Source: Caldilineaceae bacterium
GTDB lineage: Bacteria; Chloroflexota; Anaerolineae; Caldilineales; Caldilineaceae
Length of the DNA: 64,000 nt
Reading direction: 5' to 3'
Assembly (NCBI GenBank): GCA_026645575.1
Contig: JAPKMW010000017.1
Span: 1-64,000 of the forward strand
Part shown: positions 16,986 through 26,550 of the stretch, piece by piece
Numbering within the stretch: position 1 is the stretch's first letter
How the letters are laid out: each line of letters begins with the position of its first letter
The notes under the pieces: model-generated
What the model was told of the DNA's origin: nothing
The model's database searches: none
Seen by the model: only the letters and a program-made list of their open reading frames with translations
Position numbers and translations under genes: made by a program

Positions 16986-17044
16986 CGCGCGTAGCCGGTC
17001 CGTGACCGGTGAACCAAGCGCCGGGCACGGACCGGCTACGCGCG
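16986..17044. repeat. Perfect inverted repeat (19-bp arms)
   Basis: The arms at 16986-17004 and 17026-17044 (cgcgcgtagccggtccgtg) are exact reverse complements around a 21-base loop. The repeat sits between convergent genes: the secreted-protein gene ends at 16966 and the HD-domain gene at 17066. There is no T-run. Confidence 0.88.
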
Positions 17045-17065
17045 ATACCTAGTCGTCATGCAAAT

Positions 17066-17647
17066 TTACTCTCCGGCCACGCCTAATTCCGGCGCGATGG
17101 TCTGCATGGCGCTGAGGACGCGTTGGACGTGTTCATCAAAGGGGACACCGAGCGCTTCGATAAAATGCATGTTTTCCTGGCGGTCGATGGCGGCGGTGAA
17201 GGCTTTGTCCTTCCACTTCTTTTTGACCGACTTGAGTTCGACATTGCGCAGGTCACGATCCGGGCGGACATAGGCGCAGGCGAGGAGGAGGCCGGTCAAC
17301 TCGTCACAGGCCAACAACGCTTTGTCCAGCAAGGATTCGCACGGTACACCGAGAAAAGTAGCGTGCGCTTCGACGGCATGAATTAACTCTGCCGGGTAGC
17401 CGCGTTCCCGAAACAGGCGCAATTCAGTGCGGGGATGGCCGTTTTCGGTGTCATCCATGTTGGGGAAGCGTTCGTAGTCGAGATCATGCAAGAGGCCGGT
17501 GATCCCCCACAAATCCTCATCCTCGCCAAAGTGACGGGCATAGGCGCGCAACGCCACTTCCACGGCGATCATGTGGCGGCGCAAACTTTCTGACTCTACC
17601 CAATCACACAGCAGAGTATAGGCTTCTTCACGGGTTGGTAACGACAT
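17066..17647 (-). CDS. HD-domain metal-dependent phosphohydrolase
   Basis: A 193-residue HDIG-type protein. The metal-binding residues can be placed: His in LRRHMIAVE, the His-Asp pair in LLHDLDYE, and His plus Asp in VEAHATF...DKALLACDELTG. Proteins of this small HD group usually hydrolyse phosphate esters of nucleotides, but the substrate here is unknown. The C-terminal part (VKKKWKDKAFTAAIDRQ) matches the common uncharacterised HDIG family. It lies 44 bases downstream of an SDR gene on the same strand and may be co-transcribed with it. Confidence 0.88.
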   Translation of the reverse strand: MSLPTREEAYTLLCDWVESESLRRHMIAVEVALRAYARHFGEDEDLWGITGLLHDLDYERFPNMDDTENGHPRTELRLFRERGYPAELIHAVEAHATFLGVPCESLLDKALLACDELTGLLLACAYVRPDRDLRNVELKSVKKKWKDKAFTAAIDRQENMHFIEALGVPFDEHVQRVLSAMQTIAPELGVAGE

Positions 17648-17690
17648 GGTTTTGTCTTTCTAGAATCAATAATCCTGACCGCAGTCTCCC

Positions 17691-18449
17691 TTACCCGCGT
17701 CCCACAAACGGCATCTTGGTCGCCATAACGGTGATGAATTGCACGTTGGCGTCCAGCGGCAGGCTATCCATATAGACCAGCGCTTGGGCCACATGCTCGA
17801 CATTCATGCGCGGTTCCATCATGGTGCTGCCATTGGCTTGCGGCATGGGCGCGGTCATCCGTTCAGTCATGGGGGTGACCGCGTTGCCGATGTCGATCTG
17901 GCCGCAGGCAATGTTATATTTGCGGCCATCCAGCGACGTGGATTTGGTGAGACCGGTGATGGCGTGCTTGGTGGCCGTATAGGGCGCTGAGTTAGGGCGT
18001 GGGGCATGGGCCGAGATCGAGCCGTTGTTGATAATGCGGCCCCCCTGTGGCGTCTGGTTTTTCATGAGCTTGATCGCTTCCTGGGTGCAGAGAAATGAGC
18101 CGGTCAGGTTGACGCTCACCACGGCTTGCCACTGCTCAAAGCTCAGATCCTCCATCGGTATGCCCGGCGCGCCCATGCCGGCGTTGTTGAATAGCAAATC
18201 AAGCCGCCCAAAGCGTTCCACAGTTTGGGCAAAGAGCGCTTTGACCTGATCGGGGTTGCCGACATCGGTCGGCACGGCCAGGGTGCGGGCGCCGGCCTCG
18301 CCGGCTTCAGCAATGACTTCCTGCAATGGTTCCGGTCGGCGACCAGCCAGGACGACGGAGTAGCCTTCGCGTAATAATGCTAATGTGCAAGCTTTGCCGA
18401 TGCCCGTGCCGGCGCCGGTAATAAGGGCGACCTTGCCTTGTCCACTCAT
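17691..18449 (-). CDS. Short-chain dehydrogenase/reductase
   Basis: A 252-residue classical [13 protein letters not shown] (residues 12-21) is the NAD(P)-binding glycine motif, LFNNAGMG the NNAG motif, and YTATKH the YxxxK catalytic pair, with Ser in NNGSISAH. An Arg after the second strand (AGRRPEP) favours NADPH. The substrate is unknown. The ATG at 18449 follows AAGGAG. It is the first gene of a probable pair with the HD hydrolase. A second unrelated SDR is at 21196-21948. Confidence 0.92.
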   Translation of the reverse strand: MSGQGKVALITGAGTGIGKACTLALLREGYSVVLAGRRPEPLQEVIAEAGEAGARTLAVPTDVGNPDQVKALFAQTVERFGRLDLLFNNAGMGAPGIPMEDLSFEQWQAVVSVNLTGSFLCTQEAIKLMKNQTPQGGRIINNGSISAHAPRPNSAPYTATKHAITGLTKSTSLDGRKYNIACGQIDIGNAVTPMTERMTAPMPQANGSTMMEPRMNVEHVAQALVYMDSLPLDANVQFITVMATKMPFVGRG

Positions 18450-18605
18450 TGGTTGTTTTCTCCTTCTCGTTTATGGCATATGTGCGCGACACGACTCGTG
18501 TCTTGCCCTGAGCTATTGTGCTTTGCCATGATTGCTTGTTGCGCCGCCAACATGCTATGCCTGGCGGCTTAGGGAGTATGATACGATTTGCACACCATCA
18601 TACTA

Positions 18606-19649
18606 TTATTCTTGGCGTAGAAAGTCAAGGTTGGCTTGCAGGGTTGACCTGTAGTCACTGCCCAAGCCGTCCATATCGAAAGTGATCCCCCACATGCTTT
18701 GTGGCGTCACCACTGGCGACAAGTGTAGCAGTTCATCTGGCAGGCGTGCTTTGAGGGCGGTAAGGATCCGATCCCAATCAAAATTGATGAGATGCAAGTG
18801 CATATGAGATGGGGGTGCATCGGCCGGGTTCAGGGTCAACTCATGAACCATAAGATCGCTGAGAAAAGTCAAAACATTGTTGACTCCTGTATGCGTTGCT
18901 GGCAGATCGACCGTGGTCAACATCGCTTGGAGCAGTTGATGCAATCGGCGGCCATCATCACCCAACGTTTGGAGACTGCGTCCCATCCACTTACGGTAGG
19001 GACAGTAGCGGCGTCGATAGAGATGAAGGACTTTGATGGCAAAATAGACAAAAAACGCCCGGTAAAGCTCCGTTGCGATCACATCACTACGTTGAATTGT
19101 GCGTTCAATCGCACCAACCTCGGAGAGGCGGGTAAAACCCTGGTAGAGGAGAAAATAACGCACATTGTCGGGGTAAAAGTAGAGTAAGGCGCGACGTTGT
19201 TCAAGCCGCCCTTGCGGGTCAAAAAAAACTTTACCGCTGGTTAACTCTAACAATTTCTGTTCATCGAGCTTGAGCCAGTCCTGGGCTGTGCGCGGCCAGT
19301 GATCAATGGTTAGATAGCTTTGAAAGAAAGCATCGAGCGGGGCCACTTCGATAAAGGAAAGCCACTGATCGTGTTGCAGGTGAAAGCCCAAATATTGGGC
19401 CGGCGCTGCGGCAAGGATGGTCTGGCGAATGGCGTCGATCTGTGGCTCAATGACCGGCTCGGTGACAAAGATCTGCACACGCGGACTGAAATTGTGATCC
19501 TGAGAGATGGCGTCATCAAAGCCAAGAACCTCCGAGCCGCTACCAACCAAACCGGCTGCCAAGAATGGCAGCAGCGGCTGATAGTGTGTCTGGAGGACAG
19601 GGTGAATCACGTCATGAAAAAAGGCTTGCGATAGTTCTAGTCCACGCAT
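18606..19649 (-). CDS. DUF4037 nucleotidyltransferase-like protein
   Basis: A 347-residue protein of the DUF4037 family. The N-terminal region (LVGSGSEVLGFDDAISQDHN) is a nucleotidyltransferase-fold signature, GSGSE followed by two acidic residues (Asp-Asp and Asp-His), and the C-terminal part is mostly helical. Family members are annotated as putative nucleotidyltransferases without a tested substrate. It is the last of three minus-strand genes (21157 to 18606) that together form an AT-richer patch. An 8-bp inverted repeat (agtatgat/atcatact, 18575-18604) lies right at its stop codon. Confidence 0.8.
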   Translation of the reverse strand: MRGLELSQAFFHDVIHPVLQTHYQPLLPFLAAGLVGSGSEVLGFDDAISQDHNFSPRVQIFVTEPVIEPQIDAIRQTILAAAPAQYLGFHLQHDQWLSFIEVAPLDAFFQSYLTIDHWPRTAQDWLKLDEQKLLELTSGKVFFDPQGRLEQRRALLYFYPDNVRYFLLYQGFTRLSEVGAIERTIQRSDVIATELYRAFFVYFAIKVLHLYRRRYCPYRKWMGRSLQTLGDDGRRLHQLLQAMLTTVDLPATHTGVNNVLTFLSDLMVHELTLNPADAPPSHMHLHLINFDWDRILTALKARLPDELLHLSPVVTPQSMWGITFDMDGLGSDYRSTLQANLDFLRQE

Positions 19650-19689
19650 GAGTACCCTCTATAGTTGATCAACTGCTTACATTAAAGCT

Positions 19690-20280
19690 TCAGTCTTCAA
19701 ACTGAACCAAAGTCTTTGGTTGGTTAGCCCATCCTGCATAATCTGGAATGTGAAAAATATCGTGTGTGGTATCCTCAGAGCGATCAAACCTATTTATCAT
19801 TGGCGCTACATTATTAAATCGATTTCTCAGAAAGAGATTATTGTTGTCGATATATTCTAGACGAAAATGATAGCTCTCTTTACTGAGTTTAATCGGTGCA
19901 TATAGTTCGTTAAAACCTCCTGAAGTTAGCATATAAAGAAGGCTGGGTGGCAAGACTACGGCTAATGGGTTCTTTACATCAAACCAAAATACAACGATCA
20001 GATTGACCCTTACGGATAAAATCCGATTAAAAGCATCTTGTGAGATAGAGAATTTAGCCTGTTTTTTTTCTGTCGTCTTGACTTGGTGTTGATATATCAA
20101 GCTATCACCATAGTCTGTGAACTTGTGTGCTACTATATCAACACCTGAATCAACGGATATTGCCATTGCATTTAATCCAAGGCGCAGCAGCATACTTAAA
20201 ACGTAATATTCCCCAGCCTTGCCAACATGGGTTCTTGACATATCAGGATGATTTACCCCATCTGCTGATGTGATTTTCAC
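19690..20280 (-). CDS. PD-(D/E)XK nuclease-like protein, DUF4365-type
   Basis: A 196-residue protein that is clearly AT-richer than its neighbours. The pattern GKAGEYYVLSMLLRLG...DSGVDIVAH...YQHQVKTTE fits the restriction-endonuclease-like core: helix Glu, then Asp in a strand, then QVKT (the (D/E)xK position appears as QxK). This fold is used in DNA-cutting enzymes and in some non-catalytic relatives. The Gln variant is common in DUF4365-like proteins. The start is a GTG at 20280 with AAGGAA nine bases upstream; an ATG at 20241 is the alternative. It lies between two nucleotidyltransferase-like genes. A role in defence is only a guess. Confidence 0.65.
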   Translation of the reverse strand: MKITSADGVNHPDMSRTHVGKAGEYYVLSMLLRLGLNAMAISVDSGVDIVAHKFTDYGDSLIYQHQVKTTEKKQAKFSISQDAFNRILSVRVNLIVVFWFDVKNPLAVVLPPSLLYMLTSGGFNELYAPIKLSKESYHFRLEYIDNNNLFLRNRFNNVAPMINRFDRSEDTTHDIFHIPDYAGWANQPKTLVQFED

Positions 20281-20386
20281 TGACTGTTTCCTTATTTAAC
20301 TTTTTGCTTTTCTTCTAGTGTGTTATCTACTGATAAGCAATAGCCACAGTTTTTCTAGCACCAACCGATGTTTGGTTACAGTACGC

Positions 20387-21157
20387 TTAATCTTGGCGTA
20401 GATATGCAATATCAGCGTTACATTGGTTGCAGCTACAGGTCCCTATATATTTGGCAAAGTTGCGTCCACCGATGGGTGCGAGCAAGTGATCGATCATGTG
20501 CGACCATGCAGTAAATTTTTCTGTAACACTCCCTGCTGTGAGAAACGACCGTAAGTGATCGTACATGATTGGGTCCCAGCTTTGGAGGTCGCCCAAAAGC
20601 TTCTTATTGCTTACCCACCAGCGCCCCTGTAGTTTGTAGTGGCGACGGAGAAGATCATTCAGATCCGTTTGCATCACAAGAAGCGTCACTTCCGGTTCGG
20701 TTTTCACGAATTTTTGTGCTTTGGTCAACGCATAATAGCAAGTGAGTTGTAAGTCTTCATCATCGTCTGCTGTGTGGAGCGCCGGCTTTGCGTTTTGCTG
20801 CACCCAACGCGCTAATTCATGCAAACGTCCCTGTTTGTCAAAGAGAATTTGCGAATCATAAAGCCAGGGTTTACGCGGTAGAGCGGTTGATAAGGTTTTG
20901 TGGATATAGCGTTCGATACTTTCAAACGAGTTGAATGAAATATCTAGAGGAATTCCATGTAACCTGGGGTGGCTGACGCTAGGACACGAGTCATGAGCGG
21001 TGACTAACACCACAACATCCAAGTCACTTTGGGGGTGTAATTCACCTGTTACATAAGAACCGAAAATGAAAGCACCTTCATAGCGTGCATGACATTGTAG
21101 GGCCATAATCTGTTGAACGACTATATCAACTTTGGCTTTCAGCGTCTGGTCACTCAT
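20387..21157 (-). CDS. Nucleotidyltransferase-domain protein
   Basis: A 256-residue protein. GSYVTGELHPQSDLDVVVLV matches the Pol-beta-type nucleotidyltransferase signature GSxxxGxxxxxSDxD, with a third Asp in GIPLDISF. The C-terminal half is helical and resembles the extra domain of aminoglycoside nucleotidyltransferases or a HEPN-like bundle. CSCNQC near the end could bind a metal. It may add AMP to a small molecule, RNA or protein; the target is unknown. It is the first gene of the AT-richer trio with the nuclease-like and DUF4037 genes. Confidence 0.8.
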   Translation of the reverse strand: MSDQTLKAKVDIVVQQIMALQCHARYEGAFIFGSYVTGELHPQSDLDVVVLVTAHDSCPSVSHPRLHGIPLDISFNSFESIERYIHKTLSTALPRKPWLYDSQILFDKQGRLHELARWVQQNAKPALHTADDDEDLQLTCYYALTKAQKFVKTEPEVTLLVMQTDLNDLLRRHYKLQGRWWVSNKKLLGDLQSWDPIMYDHLRSFLTAGSVTEKFTAWSHMIDHLLAPIGGRNFAKYIGTCSCNQCNADIAYLRQD

Positions 21158-21195
21158 GATGATATGCCCTGTTTGTAGGTAAGGTGGTCAATATT

Positions 21196-21948
21196 TTATA
21201 GAAGGGGTCGCCCGCCATCCACAGGAATGATACAACCGGTGGAGAAGACCAGGTTGGTTGCCACGGCAAGAACTGCCTCTGCCACATCCTCCGGTTGCGC
21301 AATGCGACCCAGTGGCGTCTTGTTGATCTGCTCTTGAATGTAGGCCGGCTCCATACGGCTGGCATACTCGCCCCAGACCCACCCCGGCGCCACCGACACG
21401 ACCCGAATCTTGGGCGCTAACGCACGGGCCAGCGACCGCGTCATCGAATCCATCGCTGCTTTGGAGGCGCAATAGGCCACGTTGCTGCCGATTCCGGTGA
21501 TCGCCGCTACGGAGGAAATGTTGACAACCGTCCCGCCCTCGCCGGCCATGAGCAACTCCTTGAAAGCGCGCACACAAGCAAAAGCGCCACGAAAGTTCGT
21601 CTGTAAAATCCGGTCGATCCACTCATCCTCTAACCCATCAAGGTCCGCATGGGGGACAGGGCGGGTGATGCCGGCATTGTTGACTAGCAGGTCGAGCTTG
21701 TCGTACCGTTCACGCACCTGGGCGGCCATTTGTTGTAGGGCGGCGCTGTCGGTGACAGAAGCTTGAATTGCTAGATGATTTTCACCCGCCAATGAGGCGA
21801 CGACAGCTTCCGCCTTTTGGGCGTTGCTGTTGTAGTTGACGATTACCTGCGCGCCGGCGGCGGCCAATCGACGACAGATGGCTGACCCAATGCCGCCGCC
21901 ACCGCCGGTAACAAGGGCGACTTTACTTGTGAGTGGTTGTGAGTTCAT
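21196..21948 (-). CDS. Short-chain dehydrogenase (FabG-like)
   Basis: A 250-residue classical SDR: TGGGGGIGSAICRRLAAAG at the N-terminus, LLVNNAGITRP, catalytic Ser in NISSVAAI, YCASK for the catalytic Tyr-Lys, and the usual C-terminal CIIPVDGGRPLL. It resembles 3-oxoacyl-ACP reductases, but such similarity is common among sugar and alcohol dehydrogenases. The ATG at 21948 follows AGGAAG. It lies only 38 bases upstream of the nucleotidyltransferase gene on the same strand, yet the base composition changes there, so a functional link is doubtful. A palindrome lies upstream. Confidence 0.92.
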   Translation of the reverse strand: MNSQPLTSKVALVTGGGGGIGSAICRRLAAAGAQVIVNYNSNAQKAEAVVASLAGENHLAIQASVTDSAALQQMAAQVRERYDKLDLLVNNAGITRPVPHADLDGLEDEWIDRILQTNFRGAFACVRAFKELLMAGEGGTVVNISSVAAITGIGSNVAYCASKAAMDSMTRSLARALAPKIRVVSVAPGWVWGEYASRMEPAYIQEQINKTPLGRIAQPEDVAEAVLAVATNLVFSTGCIIPVDGGRPLL

Positions 21949-21983
21949 CTTAATCTTCCTGCACGATTCTCAGCACTGTGAAA

Positions 21984-22050
21984 GTTAACACAGATAGGGA
22001 AGAACACTGTTTTGCTTTGTATATCTGTGTTCTTCCCTATCTGTGTTAAC
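21984..22050. repeat. Perfect inverted repeat (24-bp arms)
   Basis: The arms at 21984-22007 and 22027-22050 (gttaacacagataggg...) are exact reverse complements around a 19-base loop. The repeat lies between the SDR start (21948) and the 3' end of the phosphotransferase-like gene (22084). The aacacagata motif is the kind of spacer repeat often seen in filamentous bacteria. Confidence 0.9.
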
Positions 22051-22083
22051 CAAAATTCTGGACTCCCCTTCAAGATTGGTTCG

Positions 22084-23241
22084 TCAGATATTGATAGCAT
22101 TTAGCAATTGTAACGCCTCTTCCCCCATTGTCAAGAGGTGATGCGCCCGCGCCGCGGCTTGGGGATAGCCGCCGGGACTCAACAGCCGGGGCGGTTCGGC
22201 ATCGGGCGGCAGGGCGGCGGCACGACGAGCGACCTGCGGAATTTTGGTGGCCGGACCGGCGACACCCGCTTTGAGGGCGGCCAGGGCGGTGAAGCCAAAG
22301 CGCACCAATCGTTCATCCCCTTGCCAGCCGGCCTCACGGAGACCGGCGATGTAACCGGCAAAAATCAACGCATCCAGTTCCGCAATGCGCTCCAGCGGCA
22401 CAGCAACGAAGCTCAGGGTTGTGGCAAAGAGCGGAACCAATTCCTCCCCCAGCGCCCCTGGCCCGGTCGTCGCCCAGTCCAACACCACCGTTTGCTCCCG
22501 TCCATCGGCGCCTTGTCGAGCCAGTAAATTACGGCGAAAGACATCGCGGTGGCAGAGGGTTTGCGGCAATCGTTCCAGCCCAGTCAGCAGGCGCTCCCGT
22601 TCAGACCACAAATGCAAGATGCGTTCGACGCGATCCCCTATCAGCAACTCGGCAAACAGCGGGTGGTAACGTAAGTGCGGTAATTCGTGGATACCTGGTT
22701 CAGCCAATGCCAGCCGCTGCCGCAGATCTGGCCCGCCCCACCAAGTCTCTGGCGGCAAGGGGCGACCAGTCAGATAAACACCGTTGAAGTGGCCCAAATG
22801 TCGCGCCGCCAACCCATACCGTTCGAGGGGCCATTCATCATCCTCTGTTGCGCCCATATCTTCCAGCCAGAGCCACCATTCTTCGCCTGGTTGCGCCGTG
22901 ATGGAAAAACAACGGGGCGCAACCAGATCTGCCGGTAGATCAGCCAGCACGCCCGATTGATAGACCAGTGCTTCCCGCTGCCAGTAATCCCAAGCAGTCG
23001 GCTGGGCGCTGCCGGTCTGCGGGCTGATGACTTTGCGGATGAGCGACCAGGATTGAACACCTGTCGCGGTCTGGGCTTGCCCCTGCCAGCGTTGTACCGT
23101 TGACCCGCTAAAGCCGCCATCCAGCACCTGCACCAACCAGTTCAGCACAGTCGCTGTCTCATCGGCCAGCGCTTGTTGAATCGCCGGTTGAAGGATCACC
23201 GGGTTCACGGTTAGTTGTGCTTGTTCTGCTGCTTTTGTCAT
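22084..23241 (-). CDS. APH/choline-kinase-fold phosphotransferase
   Basis: A 385-residue protein of the aminoglycoside phosphotransferase family. The catalytic loop is LCHRDVFRRNLL (HxDxxxxN) and the metal-binding Asp lies in VVLDWATTGPG. WWLWLEDMG is the hinge segment. This family phosphorylates small hydroxylated molecules (aminoglycosides, choline, thiamine, homoserine). The substrate cannot be told here. ATG with GGAAGG upstream. A small gene of unknown function follows upstream on the same strand with a 21-base gap, so the two may be co-transcribed. Confidence 0.85.
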   Translation of the reverse strand: MTKAAEQAQLTVNPVILQPAIQQALADETATVLNWLVQVLDGGFSGSTVQRWQGQAQTATGVQSWSLIRKVISPQTGSAQPTAWDYWQREALVYQSGVLADLPADLVAPRCFSITAQPGEEWWLWLEDMGATEDDEWPLERYGLAARHLGHFNGVYLTGRPLPPETWWGGPDLRQRLALAEPGIHELPHLRYHPLFAELLIGDRVERILHLWSERERLLTGLERLPQTLCHRDVFRRNLLARQGADGREQTVVLDWATTGPGALGEELVPLFATTLSFVAVPLERIAELDALIFAGYIAGLREAGWQGDERLVRFGFTALAALKAGVAGPATKIPQVARRAAALPPDAEPPRLLSPGGYPQAAARAHHLLTMGEEALQLLNAINI

Positions 23242-23262
23242 CTTGTTACCTTCCTACTGATG

Positions 23263-23598
23263 TTAGTGGAGATGTTGCAGGTAAGCCTTAATCAAGTTCG
23301 TTTCAATGGTCGTGTGCAGAGCGGTTTGCTTGCCAGGATTGACTTGCCCGGCCTGGATCACTTGTTTGCCGCATTGGCTACAGAGGACATAACCGATCAA
23401 AATGCCCTGTTCCCGATAGATAAACGCGTTGAGCGACAGTGACCGCTGCCCTTTGTATTTCATTGCATCAATGGCGCGACCCCAACCAGGGCAGGGATCA
23501 GGTTCATAAAACCAAAAGCCTTTGATCGCCTTGCCAAACTGCTTCTGGGCTTGGGCAAAGAGTTGCTCCAAGGCAAGATTCGCTTCTGCTGACTTCAT
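23263..23598 (-). CDS. Small protein of unknown function with CxxCG motif
   Basis: A 111-residue protein that I do not recognise. An amphipathic N-terminal helix is followed by a central block (GFWFYEPDPCPGWGR) and then CSQCGKQV, which together give a possible three- or four-Cys metal site. AAAGGAG eight bases before the ATG at 23598 supports real translation. It lies 21 bases upstream of the phosphotransferase-like gene, suggesting an operon. No signal peptide or membrane helix is seen. Confidence 0.65.
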   Translation of the reverse strand: MKSAEANLALEQLFAQAQKQFGKAIKGFWFYEPDPCPGWGRAIDAMKYKGQRSLSLNAFIYREQGILIGYVLCSQCGKQVIQAGQVNPGKQTALHTTIETNLIKAYLQHLH

Positions 23599-23700
23599 CG
23601 TGATGCTCCTTTCTAATTCGCCTCTTTGTTTATGGAAAGTTAATTTAAATTAAACTGTAGAGGAATCAAGAACACAAAATCGATAAAGCCTACCACTGTT

Positions 23701-26550
23701 TTATGATAAGAGCGCGGGCAAGAAGTCACCCACAAAGGATGGAGATGGCCTTGCATAGCCTTGCCCGCGTGCAATCGCTGTAGCGCATAGTTCCGCAGGG
23801 AGCGCGCCTTCAATTTCTGCTTGCAACTGGGCGGCTTTGTCCTTAAAGATCCGCCAAGCGGAGGTCTGACCGCGCACACAACTGAGCAATGTAACGGCCA
23901 GGGCTTGACCCTCAAGCGCTAACCGCGCATCGGCAGTGCGGCTTTCCAGTACCAGCAACTCGGCAAAAAAATAGAGTGTATTCAGCAAGAAAGCGCTGTG
24001 CTGGGTTGGCAACGCATGGCGCATGGCTTCACTGAGTGCAGCGCGTGCATCGGCGCAATTGCCTGATCCGATCAACGCCGCACCGAGATAGTTGAGGCAT
24101 AGAACTAGCATCATTTGATCGCCTGTGTCACGAACGAGAGCAATAGCCCGACGGGCTGACTGGACTGCCTGTCCCACATCACCAGCAGAACGTAGGATCA
24201 GGGCCAACTCTGCCTGACACATGGCGACGCCCGAGGACATACCCATAGTGTGATACAGCGCTTCAGCCTCCTGTAGATAGGTTTGCGCTGTCGCCAAGTC
24301 ACCCTGACACCATGCCATCCACCCTTGGCAGTCGAGCGTCCAGGCAATATTGTACTGCATTCCAAGCACGCTGGAGACAATCATGCTCTCTTGCCAGTAG
24401 GCATTGGCGAGTTCATAATCACCGCGACAGCACAGATGCCAGGCGAGTTGGCTTAATACTTCGGCGATGCGATCCGGTCGCCCCACGGCCCGCCAGAGCG
24501 CAAGGCTCGCTTCACAATGCTGAATTGCTTCGGTGAAATCTGGGAAATACCAAATGCGCACATGCCGGGCGCGGGCTTCACCCAGCAAGTCACCGCGTTG
24601 CTGACTGAGCGCCAGGCTTTCATTCACTTTTTCCACACCAAGTGCGATTTCGCCGCGCCGGATCTCAGCATGGCCTAAGTATGCCAGCACAAAAGCCCTT
24701 TCTTGATCAGTCGTGGCATAACGAAGGCCCTGGTGCAGCGCATGGATCGCGTCCTCACCGTTATTGACCATGACTTTGCACGCGCCTAGTCGCCCCCACA
24801 CCTGCGCTAAGAGTGGTTGAAGTTCCTGGCGGCTGGGTAGCACAGCCGTGAGTTGCCCAACGGCCGCCGTGAAGAGAGCAATGCCTTCACGATAACTGCC
24901 GCGCACTTCGCAGTAGAGAAAGAGGGTATGAACGGCCGGTGCGAGCAGCGTAAACGCCTGAGCGCCAATTGCCCACTGCCAGGCCGCGCTGATATTGGCA
25001 AAGTCATTGCCGATGATCGCCAAGGCCGTTTGTTGCTGTTGACTCTGGATCTGCGCCTCCTGTTCACCAAGGAGACCCAAGTAGTAGCAACTATGCCGCT
25101 GCTGCACCTGGTGCTGCGCCTTCCCATCCAGCACAAGCTGTTCCGCCGCAAATTGACGCACCGTTTCCAACAAGCGATAGCGGGTTCGCCCAGCCTGTTG
25201 ATCGGCAATTACCAGCGATTTGTTGACCAATTGCGCCAGCAGGTCGAGGGTAGCGCCGGCGATGTCTTCCAAGGCTGCCGCCGTCCAGCCGCCGCTGAAG
25301 ACAGAGAGGTGCGCCAGCAAGCGTTGTTCCACCGGCGTCAGCAGGGCATAGCTCCATTCCAGCGTCGCCCGCAAGGTTTGCTGGCGTGAGGGCGCCGTGC
25401 GCACCCCACTGGTCAACAGGTGAAACCGTGCATCAAACGCCCCGCCAAGCCGGGCGGCCAACTCTTCCGCCGTAAAGACATTGACGCGCGCGGCGGCCAT
25501 CTCCAACGCCAGCGGGATGCCATCCAACTGGCTGCAAATCTGTGCCACGGCAGGGGCGTTGGCCGTTGTCAGGGCAAAGTCTGTCTGATGCCGACGCGCT
25601 CGTTCGACGAATAAAACTACGGCTTCAAACTCGCCTAAGGTTGCTGGTGTAAGCGGCTTGTTTGCCCATGTAGCCGCAGGGTTCCAGCCCACCTTGCTTG
25701 GCGGACGCGTCAACGATGGCACGCGCCAGGGCAATTCATCTTGGACATTTAGCACCTCGCGACTGGTTGCCAGCAGCGAAAGCTGAGAACAATGCTGAAG
25801 CAATGTCTCGACCAACACGGCGCAAGCGCCGATTAGGTGTTCACAGTTATCCAAAATCAACAAGGCTTGTTTGGCGCTCAGATAGGCGGTTAACGCCGCT
25901 AGGGGCGAGGCTTCTGCTTGTTCCGGCACACGCCACAGATCGAGGATGCGCTGCGGTAGCGCACTTGGGTCGGTGAGTGGCGCCAGATCGACAAACCAGA
26001 CGCCATCGCCAAAGTCAGCTAACAGACGAGTTGCCACTTCCAGCGCCAGGCGTGTTTTGCCCACGCCACCCGAACCGGTCAAGGTGAGCAGGCGGCGCAC
26101 TTGCAGGTGCTGCACCAGTTGCGCAATCTGCTCCGCCCGGCCGATAAACGGGGTGAGTTGGACCGGCAGGTTGTGGCGGGGGGAAAGCAGCGTTGTGAAT
26201 TGAGCGTTAGCTGATGCCGACTTTGGCGGTTTCTCCTGCTGACCAGGAGAAGGCATCAACGGCCGGATAAGGATCGCTTTGGTTGCATCCGTTTGCTGCA
26301 ACGGGGCCATGCCGGCGGCGTTGAGCAAGGCGTTGGCTTCATCCAGGGTGGTTACGGCGCCCTGTTGTTGCAACCATTCGATTATGGCGACCACCCGTTC
26401 GCGCGCCTGTCGCCCTTGCAAGCGCTTGCCCTGACACATGTCAGAGATGATCGACGGCGGCTGCAAGATGCCCGCGGCCAATTTGGCCTGACTCAGGCCG
26501 TGCTTGCGGTGCAGGTGTTGGGTGAGGAGATCGCCAAAGGGGTGACTCAC
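23701..26550 (-). CDS. HTH-STAND ATPase-TPR regulator (AfsR/LuxR-like)
   Basis: A protein of about 949 residues. It begins with an Xre-type HTH domain (SHPFGDLLTQHLHRKHGLSQ, residues ~2-65), then a NB-ARC/STAND ATPase: FIGRAEQI, Walker A LTGSGGVGKTRLALEVATRL, Walker B ALLILDNCEHL and sensor TSREVL. The C-terminal half consists of TPR-like repeats. Such proteins act as signal-triggered switches or transcription factors. The GTG at 26550 is chosen as start because AAGGA lies six bases upstream and because a paralogous fragment at 31153 starts at exactly the same residue with ATG; a longer frame to 26664 is probably not used. It is transcribed alone. Confidence 0.9.
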   Translation of the reverse strand: MSHPFGDLLTQHLHRKHGLSQAKLAAGILQPPSIISDMCQGKRLQGRQARERVVAIIEWLQQQGAVTTLDEANALLNAAGMAPLQQTDATKAILIRPLMPSPGQQEKPPKSASANAQFTTLLSPRHNLPVQLTPFIGRAEQIAQLVQHLQVRRLLTLTGSGGVGKTRLALEVATRLLADFGDGVWFVDLAPLTDPSALPQRILDLWRVPEQAEASPLAALTAYLSAKQALLILDNCEHLIGACAVLVETLLQHCSQLSLLATSREVLNVQDELPWRVPSLTRPPSKVGWNPAATWANKPLTPATLGEFEAVVLFVERARRHQTDFALTTANAPAVAQICSQLDGIPLALEMAAARVNVFTAEELAARLGGAFDARFHLLTSGVRTAPSRQQTLRATLEWSYALLTPVEQRLLAHLSVFSGGWTAAALEDIAGATLDLLAQLVNKSLVIADQQAGRTRYRLLETVRQFAAEQLVLDGKAQHQVQQRHSCYYLGLLGEQEAQIQSQQQQTALAIIGNDFANISAAWQWAIGAQAFTLLAPAVHTLFLYCEVRGSYREGIALFTAAVGQLTAVLPSRQELQPLLAQVWGRLGACKVMVNNGEDAIHALHQGLRYATTDQERAFVLAYLGHAEIRRGEIALGVEKVNESLALSQQRGDLLGEARARHVRIWYFPDFTEAIQHCEASLALWRAVGRPDRIAEVLSQLAWHLCCRGDYELANAYWQESMIVSSVLGMQYNIAWTLDCQGWMAWCQGDLATAQTYLQEAEALYHTMGMSSGVAMCQAELALILRSAGDVGQAVQSARRAIALVRDTGDQMMLVLCLNYLGAALIGSGNCADARAALSEAMRHALPTQHSAFLLNTLYFFAELLVLESRTADARLALEGQALAVTLLSCVRGQTSAWRIFKDKAAQLQAEIEGALPAELCATAIARGQGYARPSPSFVGDFLPALLS

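Noticed and set aside
18575..18604. Terminator or operator from agtatgat/atcatact repeat
   Set aside because: Arms are only 8 bases and AT-rich without a T-run; it may be chance, so it was mentioned only with the DUF4037 gene.
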